Below, in pieces: positions 10,545 through 21,212 of a stretch of DNA of 64,000 nucleotides (position 1 is its first letter; every line of letters starts with the position of its first letter). The notes under the pieces were generated by a model. That model had not been told where the DNA came from. It did not search any database and was given only the letters and a program-made list of their open reading frames with translations. The stretch is taken from the NCBI GenBank assembly GCA_009829735.1, contig CM020619.1:17179816-17243815 (forward strand), written 5' to 3'. The DNA is from Pyropia yezoensis. Taxonomy: Eukaryota; Rhodophyta; Bangiophyceae; Bangiales; Bangiaceae. The position numbers were made by a program, and so were the translations under genes.

Positions 10545-12206
10545 TCACGTGCTATTCTGGCGCAGTTCGCGGATCCAGTCATGACAGCTCGCCTCGAAGC
10601 TGGACCGAGCATTGGCCGTCTCGTCCACACCATCGAGCAGCTGGCCTGTCAATCGACCAACATCACCCGACCCACTCAAAGTCGACCCACGGATACCAAA
10701 CTTGGTGGCGGCGGTCGTCACCACGGCCAAAAAAGAGACTCGCTCCTCGCTCTGCTCGTCACCAAAAATAAACCCAGTCAGATCCATAGCGGCCTCTGCG
10801 GGTGACAGGCGCAGACGAGCAGGTGGAGGCGCCACGGGAGGAACTTCGACCCCTGTCGCCGTTCTCGAGATCTCGGCGTCGTACTGTGCCCGACGCTCCG
10901 CTCTGATGTCACGCCGATCGCAAGGAAAATGGAACTAACCCAGTCGACAGAACCACCGTGGAGACAATCAAAGCCAGCGGAAAAAAATAGATAGCAGTCC
11001 AGTCGCAACAGTCAGTGTCTTGTCCGCACAGAAGCTCCATCAGACCCGTCTCTGAGCCAACCAGAAGTAAAAGAAGAAAAAGAACATCAACATACATGCG
11101 GTGAGAACCACTGGGGGCTGAGAGAGACAGCGCCGATTGGCTGAGCCGCTACGCTCCCACCCGTTGGGCGCCGGCTTCGGCGCCGTGTAAATTTGCCAAG
11201 GCCGCTGCCGGCGCAAGATCGTCGATGATGCCGCTGGAGCGGCCGGTAGCGGCCGAGATGGCTCCACCCAGCGCAGAGGCACAGGCGGAGAGCCCAGAGT
11301 CGGCGAATCGCGCCTGCTCGCTAGTGGCCACCAAATTGGGCGTCGCCAACCCGGATGCCGAAGACCCCAGTGAACGTAGGGTAGACACTGTAGTCATGAT
11401 GGGGGCGACCGCTTCAACAATGTTCGACACGAGCCCCGCCCGTTGGCTGGCCGTCTGATTCAGCGCCGCGTCTTTTTCGGCATACATCGCTCGAACCCTC
11501 TGCAATTCGGCGAGGAAGAACGCCGGCGTAGAGCCCAGGCAAACATAGTTGGAAGATTCCAGGCGCTTGTGTCCCTTCTTGTTGAAGGAGACGCCTTTCT
11601 CTGATATGACGCGCTTGAAAAGCCTGGGGTCCAGCGCAATCGTTTTCTGCGTGTGGCCCGGACGGCGGCACTTGGGACACCTACGCAGAGGCACAGCAGG
11701 CAACAATAATAAAATGTCACAACGAGCAGACACAGACGACAGTAAAAAAAAACAAAACAGAGAAGCGTACCCAGTGCGTAGAAAAATGAACTAGTCAACA
11801 AGCTGGTATAGCGATATCTCATCATGCGCCCTCATTTGACCGCCACACAAGTAAAAAGTGTATACACAAGAACGTACATCATACGGCACACGCAGTGCTG
11901 GTTCTGGCATTGCGCCCCGGTGTAAAAAAAGTGACCAGCCATCAAGGTGTTCGCGCACTGCAGGTTTCCCGCCACCAGAGCGCACTGACCAAAATAGTGC
12001 CCCTTGCCGTGGGCACCAATCTTCTGGTGGCCACACGCCCCGCATGCAGGTGTCTTCGGACCTGTCACGGCAGCGCCGTCGGCTGCGTCTGGATGGCCGA
12101 CACTGGGCGCCTGGGCGGGAGAGGGAGAGGTGGGAGCACCATCTGCTGCATTGTTCGGCCAGATCCAGGACATCATAAAAAAGTAAACATTGGCATGCCG
12201 CATCAC
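10545..12206 (-). CDS. Probable spliced gene of unknown function, zinc-ribbon/knuckle-like motifs
   Basis: Three minus-strand open blocks look coding and have splice-like borders. Block 1 (12206 to about 11870) contains ACGACGHQKIGAHGKGHYF followed by GQC, a Cys/His-rich motif; a GTACGT donor follows. Block 2 starts after a CTGCGTAG acceptor near 11676 and runs to 11149. It contains CPKCRRPGHTQKT (CxxC...H) and then a helical region (FFLAELQRVRAMYAEKDAALN). Block 3 (about 10905 to 10545) follows an ACATCAG acceptor and contains ERRAQYDAEI and FGDEQSEERVSFLAVV. The exon joins are my prediction; no known family is recognised. The gene lies inside the TIR transposon with opposite orientation to the transposase. 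It could be an accessory protein of the element or a captured host gene. Confidence 0.4.
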
Positions 12207-12751
12207 TTGAGCATTGTCAGAAATATTTGCATCACGCGCAGATCATGTGATGCGGCCGGGCACCAGCGTTCCACTCATATCTAATGGCCCCCCACCTATG
12301 ATTCCCACCATGACGCACCTGTCTCACGGCTCATTGTATTGGCTGGAGCGCAGTCGGCGATCGGGTGTGGAGTGGGTGGGAAGGTGATCGGGGCAGGAGG
12401 GTGAAGCATTCGCCGAGGTCGGATGGTGGGGGTGCCCTCGTCACGGGAACGCCCGGCGAGAAGAAGACGGTGACCACGACGGTGGTGTCGGCGACGGTGG
12501 CCGATGTCCGAGGTCCCTGTTCAGCTGTCCGCTGGAATGGCAACCAATTAGCGAAGAAGCTAAACATCTCCGGCCATTGGTTTGGTTGGTTCTTGGATAT
12601 GCAATAGTATTAAAGTAGATTCTAGTAGTGTACCTTTTCATGTTCGAGATCTGTACATTCCTGATGCGAGTCAGCTTGTACATTCGACATCGTGCTGTAA
12701 TGGTGTGCGAAACATGTTACCATGCTTGTTGCGCATCTCAACGTGCATGAG

Positions 12752-12773
12752 CTACTTTTTGGGGGATGCATAA
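12752..12773 (-). repeat. Right terminal inverted repeat
   Basis: Read on the minus strand it starts TTATGCATCC and ends AAAAAGTAG, the inverted partner of 2934-2955. It is followed outward by the TA target copy at 12774-12775. Confidence 0.9.
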
Positions 12774-12775
12774 TA

Positions 12776-15700
12776 CCAGAGTCCTGGTAGGTCCGGGTCG
12801 GTGTGTCCGACCACGCTCTCTACTTGGTATGGAATCCCATCCGGTCCCACCGGGTCATCCGACCGCTGGGTTGTAAGAGCTTCATGTGGCAACTCAGCCG
12901 ATACCGGCTGAGGCTGTTCCGGCTTCGGAGCGGGTGTCACATCAATGAGATTGATGCGTTGTATCTCGGTATCGGAGTGCAGGATGAAAGAGTGATCATC
13001 TCTGTGTAAGATTTGGTACGGTCCCTTGACCGGTTGCATGAGCTTGTTCCCTCGGAACTTCTGGTGTCTGATATAGACCCAGTCACCTGTTACCAGGGTT
13101 GCGTTGCGTACCCGTAGTCGGGCGTCGAATTTCTTCTTGTATCGAAGTTGGGTACGGTCAAGGGCACCCTTGAGCTTCGGTATCATCCACGATAGCTTGG
13201 CCAACCAAGCTAAGTGGATCCTTTTGGCCGGTCGGCCCTTCGGTATGTCATACCGAGTGCATCTGCCTGGTGGCAGCGTCAGGTTACCGACGCCCATCGG
13301 CACGACCCATTCCAGTGGGGCAATGCTGGTACTCCGGTGGGGCATGGCATTGCATGCCAGGGTCAAGACGGACAGAAGCCTGTCCCATGTTTTCGTGTGC
13401 TCCGCCACATAGCATTAAAGCATCTTGACGATGGTGCGGTTGAACTGCTCCACCTACCCGTTGGATTGCGGGTGGTAGTCGGATGCCCGACGGGGTTCGA
13501 TACCGAACATGCCCAGGACCTTAATGCAGAATGCTGACGTAAGGTTTGCTCCGTTATCGGAGAGGAGTTGCTTCATTACTCCGTAAGCACTGATCCAGTG
13601 GTCAACCACTGCATTCATGACGGTGTAGGCCGTATCGTTCGGGATTGCTACTGCCCGTGACAGCTTGGTAAAGCGGTCCGACATGACCAGGATGTACCTG
13701 TTCCCTTCTTCCGTTACCGGAAGCGGTCCGAGTATGTCGATAGCGACTTGCTCGTTGGGTCCATCCGGGGGGAACAGTTTCATAGCGGGTGCCCGCCTAT
13801 GAAGACTCATACGATTCCGTGCACACAGGTGGCATCCCCGCACGTGGTCGATGACGTCAACGGCAATTGCTGGCCAGTAGAAGAACCTTCGCATTGCTGT
13901 GAACATGCGCGAAACCCCCGGGTGTCCGGCTGTGGGGTTCTCGTGTTCTCGTTCCATGACGGCTTGTAGTAAGGACACGGGAACCACGACCTGATGCCGT
14001 CCATCGGCGGTTGCCCGCCGGTATATGATTCTGTCTTCATTCTCGGAGAAGATGCCGGCCGTTCCGGCCAGGAGGTTAGCACGATGGCGTTTACAGTCAT
14101 CGTCATTGGCCTGTGCCTCGCGGAAGTCCTCGAGGGTCAATGGGCACGCAAGGTGTGCCATGGTATGGTCAACCATACCTTGGGTGGCATTACCCACCAT
14201 GCAGACCGGTACAACCGGGATGTCCTCGTCCACCTGTCGGGTATCCCCGCTCGGTGTATCAAGTCGCAACAGTGCGTCTCCCAGATGATGGGTAGAGCCG
14301 GCTTTATATATGGTCCGGTAGTCGTGCTCGGGCATCTCCAGCCTCCACCGGGCTAGCCGACCGTGGCTGTCGGAATCCTTGTCACCCAAGGTTGAGAAGC
14401 CATCGTAAAGGTTCGTGGTCGGACCTCACGATGAACCTGGAACCTTCCAGGTATGGCCGGAGCAGTTGCACTGCCCATATGACTCCGAGGCACTCGCGCT
14501 TGGTGCCACTATAGTGTCGCTCAGCCGGGTTGAGTGTCCGGCTGAAGTACCCTACCGGATGTAGGTCCGGGATAGCATTATCGGTACCGATGATTGTCTC
14601 TCCCTGTAACAGGGTGCATCCCACTTGGGTATCGCAGGCATCGACGTCGATGACGAAGGTCGCGCGTCTATGCGGCAACGCAAGCACGGGTGGGGCTAGC
14701 AGAGCTTGCTTGAGCAGCTCGAATGCCTCTCCCTCGCTGGGCGAGGGAGGTTGGAGTACCTTTGGCAAGGCGCTGCTCGTCAGAACCGTTAATGGTTTGG
14801 CTATACGAGCGAAGTCCCTGACGAACCGTCGGTATACGTTGAACATGCCCAGGAAGCTTTTCAGCTGTGTCTGGGTGGTTGGGTATTACGCATCCCGGAG
14901 TGCCCGTGTATTAGCTTCGAGCACTCCCAGTTTACCTGGTGTGATCTGGTGACCCAGATACTCGACGGTCTGCTGAAAGAAAGCGCACTTCTTGAGGCGC
15001 AGGGTCACCCCGGCGTTCCGCAAGAGGGTGAGTACCTCGTCGACATGTTGCACATGGTCATCCATGGTACGTGAGAAGACGATGATATCGTCCAGGTACA
15101 CCAGGCAGTTACGCCACTTTACTCCCGACAGTATAATGTCGATGGCCCGCTGGAATGTGGCGGGAGCGTTGGACAATCCGAAGGGCATCCTTAGGAACTC
15201 GGACACGCCACTGTGACAGACGAACGCCGTCTTGGGGATATCCTCCTCCGCAACTGGGATCTGCCAGTACCCGGCATTGCAGTCGGTAGTGTTAAACACT
15301 GTGGCCTCCCCCAGCGAGTCGATGCACTCGTCCATCCGTGGTAAAGGGTATGAGTCTTTCTTGGTAACCAAATTGAGGCGTCGATAATCGATGCAGAACC
15401 GAGGGGTTTGATCCTTCTTCGGTACGATAACGACTGGGGCGCCCCACTCCGACATCGAAGGTCGGATCACCTTAGCTTCACTCATCCTCTTCACATCTCC
15501 ATCAACGATCTCTCGTTGCATAGGTCCCGCGCGATGCGGTTGAGACCGTGCTGGTCGTGCACCTGGTACCAGGTCTATACGGTGTTGGGTTGCCCCAATG
15601 GTACCCAGCGCCCCGCCGGGCCACATGACGTCATGCTTTCTTAACATCCGTCGTACCCCATCAGCTACCGACGGGGGAAGATGGTCGACGTCAGCCACGG

Positions 15701-16530
15701 CCAGTGTTATCAAGGCTTCTTGGTCCTTTGGCGGAATGTCCGCCGGAGCTGTTGATGGGTTAGGCTTCCCGTCATCGAGTTCCTGTAGCTCGGTGATCTC
15801 CGCGGCCGTCAGTACCTCAAGTGGATCCACTTGACCTTCCTTGTCAGGGGTAAGGATGTATCGTTCGTAGAGCTCGGCGATCCCGAGGATAGTTCCTTTC
15901 GGAAGGGTGACTGCCTCACGGCGATAGTTCGCCATCACGAGCAGTGATGACCCCCCTGCTGGGAGGTCTGCGATACCGTTGGCCATGGTCAACCCATGGC
16001 GCTTGTAGGTTCGTAGGTTGGACTGGACTCTGCAGATTTCTGCGAGGTCACAGTTAACCGGGAGGACGGTCTCCGATGACGGCTCAAAGCGAGTCCGCGT
16101 GGCCAGCCGGAGTGTCTTCGGTTCTACGCTGGCGTATACCTCAGCCACGGTAACGTGGCTCCCTTGTAGCGTCAGGTCCCTGACGAGAGCAGTCTGTCCC
16201 CTCTTCGTCCCGTCGACCTCTTGCAGCTCGACGATCCTCCGGCCCGGCCGGACTGCATCCATCAACGTGAACGTTGATGAAGGTGCACCCCAGTATGCAG
16301 GGCACAGATAGAGTCTCACACACCAGGAAGTCAACTTCCGTGGTGAGCTCCCCGATGGTGCCCTGCAGCGGCATCGCTGCGGTCGTACGAATGAGACGAC
16401 CATTCGCATCCTTTATGGTGGTTCCCCGAGCAACTCTGACTCGCGGGAGCCACTTGTCCGGGAGGGTATCCTTCCGGATCAGGTTCGGTCCAGCTCCTGT
16501 ATCCAGTACAGGGTAATACGATCGGGTCGA
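12776..16530 (-). pseudogene. Chromovirus A pol: protease, RT, RNase H, integrase (broken)
   Basis: On the minus strand, in order: an aspartic protease with VLDTGAGPN near 16495; reverse transcriptase with FCIDYRRLN, PFGLSNAPATFQ and the catalytic YLDDIIVF (about 15095); RNase H with FVIDVDACD and VRSDHEPLRWLL; integrase with an HHCC zinc finger (GHPGVSRM...CHLCARN), DILGPLP, SDNGANLTS and a chromodomain start. The frame is broken by an in-frame stop just before the protease, after RT near 14886, before 14382 and at 13454 inside the integrase core, with frame changes between blocks. The chromodomain is cut at 12776 by the TIR transposon and ends at 2865. The copy cannot make a functional polyprotein. 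Confidence 0.9.
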
Positions 16531-16592
16531 CTAGGGGTCAACCCTCAGTGTGGCTGATACCTTGAAGTTCTTCAAGGTGAACAGTACGTGGC

Positions 16593-19031
16593 CTACACCG
16601 ATATCCGGTGTAGCTCGGGCATCCTGAACATGGCCCTTGTCTGGTTCCATGTGACGGGGCTTCCCGTCCTCTCCTCCCAACCTTGGAGGTTGGTCATCAG
16701 TCCCCTGACGTTGTGTCGTCGGGGTCGGAAGGTGTACCCAGGGATTGATGCGGCGTCGGCTCCATCGCGCTCTCCGTGGGGCTTTCCCCGCGGCAGTCCG
16801 GGAAGGCTTGCTAGGGTTTCCCCAGCAACCCCGTGTCGTCCTTCCTCTTCCTCGTTTCCCGTGCTCGGCCAGGTACTATCTTCCGGGATACCCGGGGGAG
16901 GAGGTGCCTCCTCGACTGCCAGTACTTCTCCTGGAGCTTGCTGCCTACCCGGTGCCGGGCCTCTGGCGGGATACCCCCCAACGGATGCCTTGCGTTGCGC
17001 CGCCGCCCGTCGAGACTCCTCCGGGATGAGCGGGCATGAGAACATCCAGTGTTGGGGGTCTCCGCACAGCATGCATCCGGACGTGCCGGCCGTCCCGGGC
17101 GTCCGCGTCGGGTTGGCTCCATAGGTCCGGTTGCCTGCCTCGGGCGCCCGAGTGCCTGCCCTTTGGTAGGCCTTGGGTCTCGGTGCCAACCGGAACATGG
17201 GCTTCCCCAGCCGGTTGGTTCTACCAGCGATGTGCGGAGGTGCCTCCGTACGCACTGCCCATGTCGGCAGGGGTTGGTGAGGGTTACTCGTAACCGTGGC
17301 ATACCCCGTAGTCCGCACATACGGGACGCGCCGGCGCGCTCCCTCGTTGACCTGGAACTGGGTCCCAGCCAGGGCGATGTACGCTACCGTACCATGCTCA
17401 TCAATCACCGGCGTCGCCGGTAGCAACAGGTGCCCCTGTTGGTCGACTAGAGGTTAAACCTCACCCGTAGGGGTATGTTCGGTCGCCACCAGTACTGGTG
17501 CGGCCTTAGGCTCCACCTTCTTTTGCCTCGGTACCGGGAGAAGACAGGGCTTGCCTCCCTCACCCTTGGGCTTCGGGGCCAAGGCACCTTCCGGGTGTAG
17601 CACCCGATAGGCGTCTCCTAGGGACTTGCACATATGCATCAGTCGACTGAAGTTCGTCCGGGCCGTATTGGCTCCCCGTGCGGATATCCGCACATAGTTG
17701 GGTACTCCTGCGAACAGGATGGCCCGTAGCTCCCCTTCCCCGAGAAGCTTCCCCAGCTCGTAGTCGAGCTCTTGAATCCGGCATCCAAACGTCTCCTCAT
17801 CCTCTCAGGACTGGGCGGTGGCGTTTCGAAGGGCCCGATAGTGGTCTTCGCACTTGTCCTCACTGAGGTAGCTGCTAAGCAGCTCCTTCAGTATACCACA
17901 GTAATCCATGTGGGTGGCCGCGACCCTCATTCCCGGAATCGGGGATGCCTGGCGGAGGATGGCTCGGACCCGTTCATCACCAAAGAACGGGAGGATCGCC
18001 AGCGCCAGCCCCTCGTTGACGAGTGCCTTGTCCGCGGCTGCCTTGAAGCTAGTCAAGAAGCCAATGAATGCCAACGGGCGTCCGTTGGGGCCCCCGAACA
18101 TAGGGACTCCCTTCATAAGGGTCTGCGTAGAGCGGATCGCTCGGTGCGAGGTCGTACGCATCGATTCCGACCCGGTAGTGGATCGGTCCTCCAAACGATA
18201 ACGTTCAGGGGTCAATACCGACCTGAAGAACTCGTTGACAATCTCTGTGTCCGCGTCCTGGATATCCAGTCGCTTGGCCAGTTGATGAGTAAACTCATCG
18301 GACTCCATCCGCTCCAATAAGCTCGCAGTAACCTGCGCTGTCATCGCTTGTACCAGTGACGCTGGAGCTTCCGGCGAGGGCGCCTCGGGTACCCGAGGTG
18401 CTTGGCTGAAGTCGTCGATGGCGTACTGCGATATGGTACCGTCTCCCCCCATCGCCGACTCCGTTCCGGCTTAAGTATCTGCCGGACCATGTCCGCGGAG
18501 CCTGCTCTGCGTGCTCCGAGCGTAGCGCTCCGTATGGCTACGTTCCAACTCGGCTGACGAGTCGGATCCATAACCCGCCGTGTCCGGGGGTTGTCCAGGA
18601 GTAGCAACACCGGGGTTGACCCTGGTGGACTCCGAAAGCAGTCCGGCCGGTTCGAACCGTACCGGTGTGGGAGGAACACGACGGGGTACCGTCGTGTGGC
18701 GTGTTGACATCAGCACAGCCATTGCGTCCTCCGTACGCTCTTGACAGGCGTCGAGCCCGGTGAACCAGGCCTCGATGCGAGCCAATGATGCCATCAGGGA
18801 ATCCCCTGGTGAGGGTGGCGGCGGCGTGAAGTCGGCAGAGGACAGTTGCGGCGGTCCGCCGCCCCCGGCCGTCCGTGCCGTACCAAACGTCGATCCGGCA
18901 CCGGAGAGCATCGGCGTCTCAATGTTGTCGATCGGGTTACCGATCCCGGTTCCCGTAGTCACCTCCGGGGTCGGCGTCGACGCCGATCCGTCATCTTGAA
19001 CGTTCCCCGTCTCTTGGGGAGACATAGTCAC
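16593..19031 (-). pseudogene. Chromovirus A gag, frameshifted
   Basis: The open blocks are 19031-18471, 18452-17805, 17693-17454 and 17426-16593, which together follow the same order as the gag of element B. The start is taken near 19025-19031 (MTMSPQETG), 220 bp inside the 5' LTR. The middle block is the capsid-like helical region (ASLVQAMTAQVTASLLERM...PMFGGPNGRPLAFIGF). The last block carries a CCHC zinc knuckle, CMLCGDPQHWMFSC, near 17065, which binds RNA in retroelement nucleocapsids. At least three frame breaks separate the blocks. Confidence 0.8.
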
Positions 19032-19233
19032 AATCAGTCAACCGACGTAACAGTCACCACGAATAAGAGAGCGAGGGGGTAGTTGGGGGAGAGTAACCGT
19101 AGAGCGCAGTCAAACGCAACCACTCAGAACAATCAACCAGATCGCAGCACCACGAGTACAAGAAAAGGACTGGATCCCTACCCGTGTGCCAGCGCCGAAG
19201 ACGGCGTCACCACAAGGGTGACCCAAACCCGTC

Positions 19234-19249
19234 CCCTGCTGCTCCACCA
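19234..19249 (-). promoter_or_regulatory. Primer-binding site, element A
   Basis: The minus strand reads TGGTGGAGCAGCAGGG one base inside the LTR end. It would pair with a tRNA ending ...CTGCTCCACCA. The same type of site occurs in elements B, C and D. Confidence 0.75.
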
Positions 19250-19250
19250 A

Positions 19251-19589
19251 TGTAGCACAATAGGTATCCGCTGCACGTCCACTCTCAGGGAACACTCACG
19301 AAGGGGGATCGACACCAACGTTACCGGGAGGCCAAGGTTGCTGTCCTTGGAGCACAAGCCACGGGACCAAGATGGGAGCCCAAATGGGAGGGGTTTGTTG
19401 TTCTACCATGGCCGGCGGTGGATTCGCCGCCGGCCCCCTCGTTATAAACCCTCGGAGCCACTACTAACTACCCTCCACCCCAAGATGCAAGTCCCTCCGG
19501 TCATACGTAACTTATAGGTACCGTGACCAGTACGGACTGCCAAATTGAAAGTTAAGGGTTAGAAGTAGTCCCCCTATATTAGGGTCACA
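19251..19589 (-). repeat. 5' LTR of chromovirus A (339 bp)
   Basis: Read on the minus strand it begins TGTGACCCTA and ends GCTACA, directly followed by the primer-binding site. It aligns along its length with the LTR of element B (42354-42359 plus 47935-48395), including a TTTATAACGAGGG promoter-like sequence at 19438-19450. The 3' LTR is not in the window. Confidence 0.85.
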
Positions 19590-20352
19590 GTATGGTCATC
19601 CATATTGCTACACTCCCCCTACCTATGCCGCTGCACCGGCCTCTGGGACAACACAGTCCGCTGCCTTCGGGGAAGTCAGCGCAGCCTTACCAGTGGGTGC
19701 CATATGCGGCGGACGGGACGGTGACGGAGGGTGAGGCGGCTGCCCGTCGGCTTAAACGCGTCGAGCAGCACGGCCAGTGAATCCACCAACAACTCCGCTG
19801 AAGTTTGTATCGCCACCCTGCAATTCCCCTAGCGGCGCAGGACCCACGCCTCGGTCTGCGTGTGGGGCGGTGGCAGCACGGTAATTGCCGTTACATGGCA
19901 AAGTGGAGGGAGAAGCGGGTGAGAAGCCCCCGCTGGGCGGACCTTGGTGATGCGCGCGGGTTTGTATGCGCTCGGTGGCATGGCCCACCACTGCACCACG
20001 ACCACCCCCCGCACCACCCCCTCGGTCGCTGCAGCACGAGTAGGAGCAACACGGATGTCAGGCGCGATGGGGGGTACAGTACCCCAGCGTGAAAAGTGTG
20101 GGGGGTCCGGGCCACCGCGACCGCTCCGACCGGCTCGCCGACAGGCTACATCTTCATCCTAGGGAGGTAAGAGAGACTCGAAGGGGGCTATCCACGTTGG
20201 GCTCTTCGACAAGGGAGGCAGAACGACCAGTAACAGCACACCCCCTGCTGCAAAGGTAGGCCTGAGAGTCCTGATTGCTGCTGCCGCAGTAGCAGCAGAG
20301 CGAGAGGCCATAACCCCGCGTGGCAGATGCCCAGGCCCCCGGGCAGCTCTTC
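19590..20352. other. Host DNA between elements A and C
   Basis: 763 bp without a gene I can support. Short frames on both strands lack recognisable motifs. It ends at the CGAGC target copy of element C. Confidence 0.5.
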
Positions 20353-20357
20353 CGAGC

Positions 20358-20896
20358 TGTGGGAGATTGGGCCGGAATTCGGTACCAATACTTTGAAGAT
20401 TCGGGTCAAGTGGACCTGACCGGAAGTCGAAATTCACCCGACCCACGATGGTGAAACTTCTGACTTCTGGACGGAAATTCGACTAGGACTTCCGACATAC
20501 TAGAGCAGGGTAATGCTGCTGGTATTTGTTTCTTGGGATTTTTGCACGGGAGCCAGACGGATTTCTACGCTTTGAGTTCTTTGCATGTGGAGTGATATGA
20601 TTGGTTTGTTTGAGGGTTCATTTTCTGAGTGTTTTGAGGGGTTGCGTGAGCGTGTGAGGAGGGTTGATAAGGAGGGACAGCAAGGCGGGGAGGGCCCACC
20701 TTGGCTGGCCAAGCAAGAAAGCACCGTCTGGCTCCGACACATCTTGTTCGTGCCTTGGTGAGTGGACCCGCTCACCACACGCAAGTTCCGTGTTCGGCTG
20801 TGTGGAGGTGCTTGCTTCCGGTGTCCCAAGTTGGGATATCGGCAATACTCCTCTTCCTTCCCTGACTCGGGGTTGGTGCTTGGGAGTACTGCTACA
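20358..20896 (+). repeat. 5' LTR of chromovirus C (539 bp)
   Basis: Starts TGTGGGAGATT and ends GTACTGCTACA. The outer 3' copy at 37399-37937 has the same length. Confidence 0.95.
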
Positions 20897-20898
20897 GT

Positions 20899-20915
20899 TG
20901 GTGGATCAGCGGGGG
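20899..20915 (+). promoter_or_regulatory. Primer-binding site, element C
   Basis: TGGTGGATCAGCGGGGG starts 2 bp after the LTR. The complement predicts a primer tRNA ending CTGATCCACCA, so a host tRNA starting GGATCAG. I cannot assign its amino acid. Confidence 0.75.
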
Positions 20916-21212
20916 AAAGGATATCGACTTTGGTACCTCCCTTGACCGGAGACGGGACCAAGTTGGCCCCTCTCCCCCTTCGGCACCGAGACTTCCGGTG
21001 AAACGATCGACTCGCCTACGTTCCGAGCGTTCGCTGGGTGACGAGGTTGGCCACCGTGAGCCTTGGTGGGAGACCCGGAGTTTCGGGAAACCTCACCGCC
21101 TTCCTTGTGGTAGGTGGAGGGGTGGAACGTGCTCTAGGAACTCCCTAGCTGACGATCCCCGACTCTGGACACCGTTGTTCGTTTTGGTTGACTCCACGTG
21201 ACTCTTGTGGAG

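Larger units (their letters stand above)
2934..12773. mobile_element. 9.84-kb Tc1/mariner-like TIR transposon inserted in element A pol
   Basis: The element is bounded by 22-bp terminal inverted repeats with 2 mismatches (2934-2955 and 12752-12773) and by TA on each side (2932-2933, 12774-12775). Removing it rejoins the interrupted chromodomain in frame, so the ends are certain to the base. Inside are a broken plus-strand DDE transposase (4271-5359), about 5 kb of extremely GC-rich low-complexity DNA, and a probable spliced minus-strand gene (10545-12206). Tc1/mariner elements are normally 1-5 kb, so this one is large and looks as if it carries foreign cargo. Its termini resemble those of the three 119-bp MITEs at 39725, 48001 and 55004. 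Confidence 0.85.
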
